A stretch of DNA of 64,000 nucleotides from Bedellia somnulentella (lineage: Eukaryota > Arthropoda > Insecta > Lepidoptera > Bedelliidae), in assembly GCA_963576735.1 (NCBI GenBank), contig OY755170.1, forward strand, positions 11,640,567-11,704,566, in the 5' to 3' direction. The notes below the pieces were generated by a model. The model did no database searches. It was not told the DNA's origin and saw nothing but the letters and a program-made list of their open reading frames with translations. Made by a program: the position numbers and the translations under genes. Of this stretch, positions 55,663 to 64,000 are shown piece after piece (positions within the stretch are counted from its first letter, which is position 1; each line of letters opens with the position of its first letter).

Positions 55663-56271
55663 CTGTAGTAGTATAGGCTGCGGCCCAGTAAGCCTAACGG
55701 TTAATCAACCCTGGGTATGTATTTGTACTCGGTTCTAGCCTTCGCAAAACGAATAGCGTTACATATAATAGATGGATTATCGACATATATATATCGGATA
55801 ATCGGATGCATATTTACCTAAAGTTGACCGGCGCGGCGGCTTAGTATGGAAAGCACTTCTTTATCGTAAAGATTTCGGAATTGATGCATTTAATGTACGG
55901 AATATAGAATTAAATGTATTTTCATTACGTTTATAGTGTTTTCTATTACAATATATTATTTGTATGTACATTACTTGTATGGAAAAAACCCCAATGTTTC
56001 GGGATGGATACCGTTAGCGTTTTGGTTATAAATATAATTGAATGCACACTCAAATAAAGGTTTTTAAATGAGGAGGCGTAATTATTTGCGTTGTGAACAA
56101 TATTTGAATAACATTGTAAAGCTTGTTGTGCACTTAGCTGCACATTTACTAACGTTAAGATTTTAACTATTATGGAATATATCGAAAAGTAGCTTAGTAA
56201 CTAGTTATTTTATAAAAAAAAAATATTTAATAAATTAATATTATAATTTGATAGGTAGGTAACCAACTAAC

Positions 56272-56381
56272 TCGTAAATTCGTCATTTGTTTTATATCCG
56301 ATTAGTTCAAAATCCCTGATTTTTTTCGAATCCTGACATTGAAAAAGACAATTCCGAAAAAAGAAGCCGTTTCCATATTTT
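56272..56381 (-). CDS. putative host-gene exon (A2)
   Basis: 110 bp between ttattttttggcttag| (strong pyrimidine tract) and tttacga|gttagt (weak donor). One base, 36 codons, one base; starts KYGNGFFFRNCLFQCQ and continues FELIGYKTNDEF. The first base completes an Arg codon with the overhang of the exon at 56.5-56.7 kb. Low complexity and a weak donor keep the confidence moderate. Confidence 0.42.
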
Positions 56382-56502
56382 CTAAGCCAAAAAATAAGTT
56401 TAGGTAAATATGCATCCGATTATCCGATCTATGATCATAACGCAATCTCAGATCAGAAGACATTGATGATGATGATGTTTTATTAGGAAAAATAGCTCTT
56501 AC

Positions 56503-56687
56503 CTCTTTATCAATCCATATTGTTTGATCCACTCCCATGGAGATAATGGTATGATTAAAACAAATGATTGTAAAACCATTTTTCTCATTTCAGAAAACAA
56601 TACTTTTGACCATTTCGAGCGTAAGTATGTAAGTTCAGGGTGAATTAAATAAGTAAGTCCTAAATACCAATGTCTTGATTCTAACAT
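56503..56687 (-). CDS. putative host-gene exon (A)
   Basis: 185 bp between attatacttccag| and gataaagag|gtaaga, both near-perfect sites. 61 codons and two bases: MLESRHWYLGLTYLIHPEL, YLRSKWSKVLFSEMRKMV and PLSPWEWIKQYGLIK. The style is that of a helical scaffold protein. Phase 0 at the start matches the exon at 57.6 kb. This is the second most convincing exon in the window after 44.3-44.5 kb. Protein not recognised. Confidence 0.75.
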
Positions 56688-56944
56688 CTGGAAGTATAAT
56701 AAAAATTCTTCATATATTTATAATTATAACCAATGGCGTGGCTATATAGTATTTGTGTCTGTAATTATTGCAAAACATAATATCATCAAAGTAAAAAAAC
56801 CTCTTTCATGATTTTCTGAAGAATAAATAAATATTTAAGGATAATTAGCTTAGCAAAATTAAAGAAATTCGTCACCCACTTAAAATTGGTACATAATGAG
56901 TTTTTCAGAAAAGATCCAGTTAAAAATAATTTACATATATTTCG

Positions 56945-57215
56945 TATTTGCTGTGTAGTTTCGGCTTTGCTGTGTAGTGTCGGCTTAGAATAGCACTACC
57001 CCATTTCTTCCGATGGGTGTAAGTAAGGGGCGACGAACGGTATTGGGGTTTTAAGGGATTTTTGGGCGATGCGGTTGAAGACCCATCACCAAACTTTTAT
57101 TTTACCTTCTTTTCCCCATTAAACTTTCCAAAAGTGGCTGAGGAATTCCTAATTCCCTAGCTCTGGCTACCCCTTCAAGGGATTTATAGCCGTGAGTGTG
57201 TGTATGTATGTGTGT
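56945..57215 (+). repeat. SINE, well-preserved copy with duplicated head
   Basis: Head 'tgctgtgtagtttcggcttt' directly followed by a second head 'gctgtgtagtgtcggctta', then 'tagcactaccccatttcttc', 'gggcgatgcggttgaagacc', tail 'agctctggctaccccttcaa' and 'tttatagccgtgagtgtgtg'. The doubled head may reflect template switching or insertion of one SINE in another. Confidence 0.92.
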
Positions 57216-57224
57216 ACATTTCGT

Positions 57225-57335
57225 ATACTCACACCAGAGCTTTATAATTAGAAATTCCTTATCCACTTTTGAAAGTCAAGTGGAAAAAGAATATTAAATA
57301 AAGGTTGTTGAAGATGGGTCTCAAACCACAACTAG
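57225..57335 (-). repeat. SINE fragment, minus strand
   Basis: 'agaaattccttatccacttt', 'gaaagtcaagtgg', 'ataaaggttgttgaagatgg' and 'gtctc', the complement of the SINE middle. It faces the copy at 56945 tail to tail. Confidence 0.75.
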
Positions 57336-57599
57336 TCTGATCTAGTAGAAACTATACCAGCTAGTCTTTTAAATTCAAATACATCAAAATGTTGTCAACT
57401 TTTCCTACAAGTCACTTTGAAATTAGCTGAAAATTAACACTACTGTGCTTTTATTTCCCTTGCCTTAACAATGATCTGATGGCGGGTTCGATGTTTTTTA
57501 GATTTTAAGTTAAATATTATAGTATAAAAATCGGTCACACTTGGATATCGCACTTGGCTTATACTTGGAGCATAGTATTTATTTGAAAAGGGTACTTAC

Positions 57600-57656
57600 A
57601 GTTCTATGATATGGGAAGATTTTTACAAGCTGAACCGCAAGGCGTATAAGCGACGT
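57600..57656 (-). CDS. putative host-gene exon (Z)
   Basis: 57 bp, exactly 19 codons, between acaatttaag| and agaact|gtaagt on the minus strand. It reads TSLIRLAVQLVKIFPYHRT and joins in phase 0 to the exon at 56.7 kb. The acceptor is weak in pyrimidines. The same DNA could be read as an exon on the plus strand (acttacag| to |gtaagt), but the minus reading fits the neighbouring exons. Confidence 0.45.
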
Positions 57657-57659
57657 CTT

Positions 57660-58040
57660 AAATTGTAAGTCATTATGCGTTATATTTATTTTTACAGTGT
57701 TTGTCCAACCAAAATTTGGCGAAATTTCTGATGCAACGCCCAAAGAAAGAATATCTATAAAAAAATATTAAAGTTATTTAGCAAATGTATAGTTAATTTC
57801 ATAAACATGACATTAATCGTTTTTCTATAATCTTTAAACGGATATAATAATAATTCCTTAAATTTTAATAATATAATATTTGTCATATAATCAAATAGAT
57901 GAAAGCATACCCGCAAAATCAGCCTCTCAGTATTGTTGGTAAATTACGAAGGTATTGGTAAAAAGAGTGATAAATAAAACCGACGAGAAAATATTTTCTT
58001 TTAGGTGCATCACCCATTATCTTTTCTCTAAAAATTAAAA
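57660..58040. other. intron-like spacer
   Basis: AT-rich, no gene recognised. Would lie upstream of exon Z within the host gene. Confidence 0.35.
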
Positions 58041-58059
58041 GGTTTATTGCTTCTTTATA

Positions 58060-58960
58060 AGTATAGAGAAGGCGTATGGCAGTGTGGTAAGACTGTATTT
58101 GTGGGAGGTGATGTCCAAGTTCGTTTTGGGGCGTCAACTTATACGTGACTTGGTAGCACTGTATGAGAGTGAGAGTGTGTGTGTAAGAGTAAAAGGGAAA
58201 CCACAGATTGGTTCGGGACTTCTCGGCATGTTCCGACAGGAATGTGCCTCTCGGTGGCTTTTCAATTTCTTCATAGATGACTGTCTGACAGAGTTGCGTG
58301 AAAGTGATTATGGAGTAAAAATGGGCCTGCTGCCGAATGCCTCTTATACGCAGATGATCAAGTTCCATTTGCATCATCAGTGGAAGAGTTGCTAGAGATG
58401 ATGAATATTGAGGGTGAATGAAGAATATATAAAACCATGGTTTTTGAGAGAGAGGAAATGCGTTATTTGGATTGATGGTAGGAAAGTGTAACGTGAAAGA
58501 GTTTGTATATTTAAGAAGTTTTTGATGAAGATATCAAAAGAAGGATGAAAAAGCGTAATTCGATTAATCAAGGCAGAAGGTGTCCGAAAAAGCCCAAATG
58601 GCAGTGCATGATGCTGAGAACAGCACTTGAAAGTACGTACACTTATGTATGGCAGCGAATGTTAGATGCGGCAGAAGAAGCATCATAGTGGAGTGAATGC
58701 AGTAGAGATGAGGTACTTCAGTTTTGTTTTTAAAGAAGTTTCTCAAGCAGAAAGGAATGTTACGATGGTTTTCGCACACCGAGGATGGATAATTTTAAAT
58801 CAGTGAAAGAGATTTAAAATATTCGTAGGATTCATAGATCCAGTATGGAATGTAATGTTAGTAGAAAACGACCACAAAGAACAAATTTAGATCAAATATT
58901 GAATCTAGCTCTTGGGTGGTTTGGAGAAATATTAGATCCTACAAGAATACAATCAGTTTG
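58060..58960 (+). pseudogene. RTE-like LINE fragment, copy 2
   Basis: Same family as the copy at 25.5-26.9 kb but on the plus strand. It reads IEKAYGSVVRLYLWEVMSKF, VLGRQLIRDLVALYESES, CASRWLFNFFIDDCLTELRE and SDYGVKM, then the palm catalytic box is degraded ('ASYTQMIK' where YADDQV is expected). Pieces of the 3' end follow (TALESTYTYVWQRMLDAAEE) to about 58.96 kb. Clearly older than the 26-kb copy. Confidence 0.8.
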
Positions 58961-59019
58961 TTTTCACTCAGTTAGTCAATATAAAGCATAGTTTTGTGTG
59001 CTGCACTATTAGGGCATTG

Positions 59020-59690
59020 AAGTCTACAATAACTGAGGAACTGACCGGCCGTACTCTGCTAGAAGACCAGCAGTTATTAAACCGAAAAAACTAACTCGAA
59101 AAGAAAAGTGTATGGCTTTACAGATTAGTGTCACTAGAAAAAGTGTTATAATGGTTATAAATGAAGATCTTCGTTTACGTCTAATGAAGTCTCGGGAGCT
59201 GTTCAAGAGGTACGGAATAAATCGACACCAAATGTTTCTCTTTGTAGAATAGGGAGTATAGGGTAGGAGTTCTGAGTAATTCGCAAATGGGATGCTGTGG
59301 GTTCGTCGGTTCAACGTGATAATCATCCATCATCAGTGATGATTTGTTTAATTTATAATTTTAACGTAACTTTATTCCTCAACAGGATTATGTGCCAGTT
59401 CACAAGAGAGATTAACATTAGCCTGGTTTGAACGCCACAAAATTTACTTTATAAAGCACGACGCTTGGCCTTCCTGATGTCCAGCTTTTAATCCACTGGA
59501 TTATAAAATTTGCCGGGATGCAGAGGAAAAGTTTTGGTCTAAACCACATAATAATTTAAAATTCTTTAAAAACAGCAGTCGCTTAAACAGACATGAATTT
59601 GGTGCGTGCTGCGATAGACGACTGACCGCAGAGTTTAAGAACTTATATAAAAAACAAGGGAGGCCATTTGTCATAGATTTAGTCTATTTC
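59020..59690 (+). pseudogene. Tc1-like transposase remnant
   Basis: Begins with HTH remains (RPAVIKPKKLTRKEKCMAL-like, QISVTRKSVIMVINEDLRLR and FKRYGINRHQMFL), skips the first catalytic part, and ends with QQDYVPVHKRD (second Asp), WPSxCPAFNPLDYKICRDAE (third acidic block), FFKNSSRLNRHEFGACC-like residues and YKKQGRPF. Stops and shifts throughout. A T-rich segment at 59330-59380 may be an insertion. No terminal repeats seen. Confidence 0.72.
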
Positions 59691-59893
59691 AGATACTCTT
59701 TTAAAGCATTTCAAATAGATTTATATTTATCAAAAACTGCTTTTTATTTTATTATATTGTATTGTATAGTTCTTGCAATCTACGAGCGCACGTCGCCTTT
59801 ATTTGTTCTGATAATCGTAATTACACATCTTTGTTAGTATGCGTATAATTGTTGGAGAAGACATCAAAATACATATATAATACACATATACAG

Positions 59894-59932
<39 letters not shown>

Positions 59933-60140
59933 TTATATTATTTATGTACAAAAGAGATTCTTAACTGAATTAAGTACGTACTATGAGTGTGTGATATAGG
60001 ATATGACAATATCAATGTCATTACATTACCACTCTATTGTAAAATAAGTCTATTATTGTAAATAAGTTTGATTTCGTACGTATTTAATATAAATACGGTC
60101 ATACTTGAATATAATTTTTGCTGTATTTTTTATTTTACAA
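59691..60140. other. spacer with (TA)n microsatellite
   Basis: A (TA)n run lies at about 59899-59930. No gene recognised. The last 100 bases may be the 5' end of the piggyBac fragment. Confidence 0.5.
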
Positions 60141-60144
60141 CACA

Positions 60145-60670
60145 ATGTTTCGACCTCTATCAAATGAGGATTTAAGACGAATATTGGAAGAAAGTGACGG
60201 TGAAGATGATGTAATAGAACGGTTTAATAATTTAGATATTGATGGACCCATTGAAAGAAACCATTGAAACTATCGATGATTTCCTTAATGACAACAGTGG
60301 AAAACGTGTTGAAGAAAACACAACGACGTCGTCTTCATCTTGGAACATGAATGTTCGGCCTTTAGAAAGGACCTCTTTCACGGGTTTTAGTTTAGGTAAA
60401 AGGCGTAATGGTCTTTTCGATGCAAATACCGATTTGTGCTCTATTTTTTTTCAAATTGTGAATGATGATGTTATTGATTTTATGATTGCGGAAACAAACA
60501 AGTATGCCAGATGGAAGCCAGTGACAAGGACAGAAATGGGGTCATTTTTAGGGGTATTATTGTTGACTGGACTCATTCCGTTTCCTACTATGGAATCTTG
60601 CTGGAAACCTAAACAGAAACTCTTAGAGAAAGACTGGGTTTTCGAACGTATAATCCTTAAAAAACTGTGA
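60145..60670 (+). pseudogene. piggyBac transposase, N-terminal fragment
   Basis: A third piggyBac lineage. ATG 60145 opens an acidic N-terminus (SNEDLRRILEESDGEDDVIE); a frameshift near 60238 leads into a frame open to 60670 with RTEMGSFLGVLLLTGLIPFP and NDDVIDFMIAETNKYARW, the start of the DDE_Tnp_1_7 domain. The catalytic Asp residues are not reached: the copy is cut off near 60.67 kb, shortly before the copia sequence begins. Confidence 0.8.
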
Positions 60671-60817
60671 AATAAGGTTTGCGGGTATACAAATTGTGTA
60701 CTGAAATGTTAATACTGAAATACGGTTTGTGTGAAATTATAAAGTTTATACAAGAGATAATAATGTTACTTTAACCTCACTTGATAAAACTGGTTCTTTA
60801 AGAAGTATTTTCTAAAT

Positions 60818-63629
60818 TTGTTGTTTTTAAAGTTTTTGTTGAAAATCAGACTGGCCGAACAATAAAATGTTTACGTTCGGACAACGGACGTGAGTATGTT
60901 AATAAACAAATGTCGTCATTTTTGAAAAACAACGTTATACTACATCAAACTTCAGTTCCTTATAATCCGCAACAAAATGGGTTAGCAGAACGAATTAACA
61001 GGACGGTTATTGAAAAAGCTCGTGTGATGTTACACGACGCGAAACTTTCTAAGGCTTATTGGGCGGAAGCAATCAATACTGCGATTTATTTCAAAAATCG
61101 GTCTTTCAATCAACCTCTCAATAATCAAATTCTTGAGGAGATTTGGACTGGTCAAACGATCGATTTGTCTCATTTAAGAGTTTTTGGGTGTGAAGCGCAT
61201 GCTCTAATTCCGAAGGAAAAGCGCACCAAACTCGAGTCTAAAAACTCAACCCTGTGTCTTTGTGGGTTATTCAACTGAGTCGAAAGGCTACAGACTAATT
61301 AATCCTCAAAATCCACGTGCAATCATAATTGCCAAAGATGTTGCTTTTATAGAGGATAAAACATATTTTGGTGTACCTGGTCCAAATAATAGTCTATCTT
61401 CGCCAGAAGATATTAAATTAATTTTTCATGAATCTCAAAGTATTGAGCCTATTGTTTCTACGTCTTCTTCATCAGACATTTCGCGGAACATTCAAAGTGA
61501 AGAACTACCTTCTTCTCCTTTAGAAAGTGCAGATATTTCTAATGTTCCTGAAGAAGAAATGTCATCACACACACTACAAAATCAGTCTGAAACTGAAAAT
61601 TCCACCCGAGAGCCTCGCTATCCAACTAGGATAAGAAAACCACCAGTTCGTTATCCACACAATGCGTATTTGATGACTACTGATGGTGAACCTGAGTCGT
61701 ATAAGGCAGCCATAGATAGCTTAAATAAACAAGAGTGTCTGACTGCGATGAACTCAGAGTATGAATCCTTAATGAAACACAATTCATGGATACTAGTTGA
61801 CAGACCTGTGGATAGAAAAACGATTAAAAGTAAATGGGTTCATAAAATAAAACGAAATACCAGTGGCGTAATAGTCAAATACAAAGCAAGACTTGTAGCA
61901 AAAGGCTTTACTCAAGTTCCTGGTGTAGACTACGGAGAGACTTTCTCTCCCGTAGCTAGACTTTTATCATTTAGATGTTGAAACAGCATTTCTAAATGGA
62001 AATTTAGACGAAAAAAAATTTATGGAGCAACCAGAAGGTTACGAAATTAATCGAAAAGAAAAAGTTTGTTTGTTAAAGAAGTCTTAATATGGTTTGAAAC
62101 AAGCACCTAGACAATGCAACATCAAAGTTCGCGAAGCTATGTCTCTGACACAAGTCGAAACTGAACATTGTCTTTATTACAAACGCAATGGAAATAAAAT
62201 ACTAGTAGTAGCTGTGTTTGTAGATGATTTCTTTGTACTTTGTAATGATGAAACAATGAAAACAGAATTTACACAGAGATTAAAAAATACGTTTATAGTA
62301 AAAGATCTTGGTGTTCTGAAAGATTGTTTAGGAATTCGAGTAACACAAAAAAGTGGTTGTGTTAGTCTTGATCAAACTAAGTACATTGAAGATCTTATTA
62401 TAAAGTTTGTAATGCAAAACGCTATACCCGTTACAACCCCTTTAGAGCCTGGCATGAAACTTACTATACCTGAAAAGGAAGATGAGAAACCTGAACTTAT
62501 AGGATCTCTAATGTACATTTCCTTGGGAACACGGCCGGACATTTCATTTTATGTGTCTTATTTAAGCCAATTCAATGTTCATTACGGGGAGGTACATTGG
62601 AAAGCTGCTAAGCGAGTTCTAAGGTACCTGAAGGCCACTAAAAACTTGCAGCTTAACTTCAGCAAAGGTGAGAATTATCCTATGGGATATGCGGATGCTT
62701 ACTATGGCAATTCGGTATGCAAAGTTAATGTGTTAACTAAAGTGATGCTGATTACAAAACCATTTCGAAATATTATGGTTATAACAATATTTTCTTAAAT
62801 TATTTCAATTGAAGCTAAGATCACTGTTATTTTATCAAAAAACTGTAACAGTGTTTGACCTTCAATGTTGTTTCAAAGACATACGGTTTTGCAGTTTATT
62901 AATAAAATATCGAAAATCATAGGTTTGTTTAGTATAATATCGTAATAATTTCATTTGACATCACAAATTCGTGATATGTTTTGCAATCAGCAACATTTTT
63001 ATAAAACATTTCGCTTTATTTGCATGTCGCTACGTGATTTTATCGATCGATGACGTCATTAAGTACAAAAGTCGAACAATCTTTAAAAAAATCATAACTT
63101 TCAAATTACTCATTTTAAATGGAAAATATTCAAATTAGTGTTTTATTTTCGTGTTTACTATCGAATAAAAATGTTTAATAAATACCAAAAAAAAACTTTG
63201 CATACCGAATTGCCTAACTGACAGACGTTCGTATTCGGGATATATTTTTAAAATGAGTGGTGCATGCGTATCGTGGGTAGCTCGCAAACAGCGAACACCT
63301 GCTCTCTCAACCACTGAAGCTGAGTACATGGCACTAGGCGACGCATGCAAAGAAGCCATATATCTTCGAATGCTCATTAAAAAAGTCTTCAATATCATAC
63401 ATCCCATCACCATTTATTCCGATAACCAAAGTTCACTAAAATTAACTCGAAATAATTCATATCACTCACAAAGCATATCGATATTAGACATCATTTCATA
63501 AGAGAATTATCACAAGATGATTTCAATCTTCAATACGTACCGACCAATGAAATGGTAGCGGACATCCTCACTAAGCCATTAGTTAAAATAAAACATTGTA
63601 GATGTACATCATCTTTAGGCTTAAGGTAG
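60818..63629 (+). pseudogene. Ty1/copia pol, 3' half (integrase, RT, RNase H)
   Basis: Begins inside integrase: CLRSDNGREYVNKQMSSFLK (second catalytic Asp), YNPQQNGLAERINRTVIEKA (Glu), HLRVFGCEAHALIP. A frameshift near 61258 leads to the linker and start of reverse transcriptase, SYKAAIDSLNKQECLTAM, KSKWVHKIKRNTSG, YKARLVAKGFTQVPGVDY, GETFSPVARL. About 70 bp are lost at 61.97 kb; then LDVETAFLNGNLDE, a stop, YGLKQAPRQCN, VFVDDFFVLCND (catalytic FVDD). RNase H begins LIGSLMYISLGTRPDISFYV and is interrupted at 62713-63207 by a small element; it resumes with RKQRTPALSTTEAEYMALGD and ends TKPLVKIKHC. Gag, protease and the 5' LTR are absent. Confidence 0.93.
62713..63207. mobile_element. small TIR element inserted in copia RNase H
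   Basis: A 495-bp insertion with 14-bp perfect inverted tips CGGTATGCAAAGTT, flanked by AATT (62709-62712, 63208-63211). Excision with one AATT restores the copia reading (YGN then CLTDRRSYSGY). No coding sequence. It shares the AATT target with the nested element at 53.4 kb, although its tips differ. Confidence 0.88.
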
Positions 63630-63689
63630 GATAGTGTTTATAATGTATATATATTTTAAATTCATAATGATGTGGATTCAAAGTGTTCA

Positions 63690-63701
63690 TTACGGGGAGG
63701 T
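63690..63701 (+). promoter_or_regulatory. copia polypurine tract
   Basis: 'acggggaggtg' lies immediately before the first bases of the 3' LTR and 60 bases after the pol stop, where plus-strand priming should occur. An 18-base copy of the surrounding phrase occurs inside pol at 62576-62593. Confidence 0.8.
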
Positions 63702-64000
63702 GTAAAAAGTGTTATCTAATGAACCTTTTTCTTTTGATATTTTTGTTATTTTTGTCAATGGTTTTGTCTTTGTGAGAACGTCAATGAAATATATAACTCC
63801 GAGTGGACTGTGCTCTCTGACTTTTATTTATTTAACTATTTCATTACTTATTAATGAATAACTCTAATTCTAATAGTTTGCAGGAAAGGCTCTGTATGTT
63901 CTGATGAACTAGTGAAATGTATGCCTTTTCCTTTGTCTTACTACCTAGTTTAAAGCAAAATTTTCAGATTCATTAGTACATGTACTAATAACTGCATCCA
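63702..64000 (+). repeat. copia 3' LTR, left part
   Basis: Begins TGTAAAAAGTG directly after the polypurine tract. A TATA-like 'gaaatatataac' is at about 63786. The window ends before any CA terminus, so LTR length is unknown. No matching 5' LTR is in the window, as the element is 5'-truncated. Confidence 0.7.

Noticed and set aside
55946..56143. Minus-strand open frame after a good acceptor (gtaaatgtgcag), reading LSAQQALQCYSN
   Set aside because: It looks like an exon, but its phase-0 start does not fit the overhang of the exon at 56.5 kb, no good donor follows, and the 56.38 and 55.66 kb exons join without it. It may be an alternative exon.
57600..57667. Plus-strand exon reading (acttacag to gtaagt) of the same DNA as minus exon Z
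   Set aside because: Sites look acceptable, but no other plus-strand exon was found nearby, whereas the minus reading is in phase with 56.7 kb.

Overview
This is eukaryotic, AT-rich, intron-like DNA from an insect, most likely a moth or butterfly. The evidence is the mixture of decayed piggyBac, mariner, MULE and LINE copies, together with many copies of a tRNA-headed SINE. One arm of that SINE contains the 'aatagcactacccc ... gatgcggttggaga' block and the '(c)taccccttc-gggataaa' tail, which I associate with Lepidoptera from memory. There are no operons, ribosome binding sites or bacterial genes.

The clearest cellular signal is on the minus strand. A series of short open segments with good AG/GT splice borders lies at about 57.66, 56.69, 56.38, 55.66, 49.72, 48.77, 44.50, 37.44, 27.42, 12.48, 10.70 and 8.12 kb. 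Codon phases agree across most neighbouring pairs. I read this as one multi-exon host gene spanning at least 50 kb, with introns filled by mobile DNA. The encoded protein looks helical and rich in Leu and Ile. I do not recognise it.

Layout. 0-1 kb: 3' end of a DDE_4 transposase with a C-terminal SWIM finger. 1.9-5.8 kb: a complete but dead piggyBac with TTAA targets and two sets of inverted repeats. 6.0-7.2 kb: a dead mariner. 7.6 kb: a Tc1-like scrap. 8.2-9.5 kb and 28.6-29.9 kb: two copies of a second mariner family, with end fragments at 17.7 and 31.1 kb. 12.9, 18.4, 21.2-22.7, 25.4-26.9, 40.7-41.4 and 58.0 kb: LINE remnants. 14.3 and 42.2-43.8 kb: MULE transposase pseudogenes. 15.4-16.3 kb: a long-arm foldback element with a 9-bp target duplication. 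16.4-17.6 kb: a PGBD4-like piggyBac pseudogene. 23.4-24.4 kb: an OTU protease remnant. 25.1 kb: a CXC (TSO1-like) finger fragment. 31.4-32.3 kb: a long-TIR element with a tRNA-like core. 34.9-35.8 kb: a USP-like (C19-like) protease remnant. 38.0-42.1 kb: a mariner split by a 3-kb element with a 4-bp target duplication. 50.4-55.0 kb: a Mutator/YqaJ element gene, itself interrupted by a 1.35-kb element carrying a DUF7869-type protein. 58-60.7 kb: RTE-like, Tc1-like and piggyBac pieces. 60.8-64 kb: the 3' half of a Ty1/copia element, interrupted by a short TIR element and followed by the start of its 3' LTR.

The coding sequences of the mobile elements are nearly all broken, so most activity here is ancient. 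The exceptions are the 879-bp DUF7869-type frame at 53.7-54.6 kb and the open DDE_4/SWIM frame. Several nested insertions keep exact target duplications, so the order of events can be read. Family names come from motif recognition by eye, without database searches.
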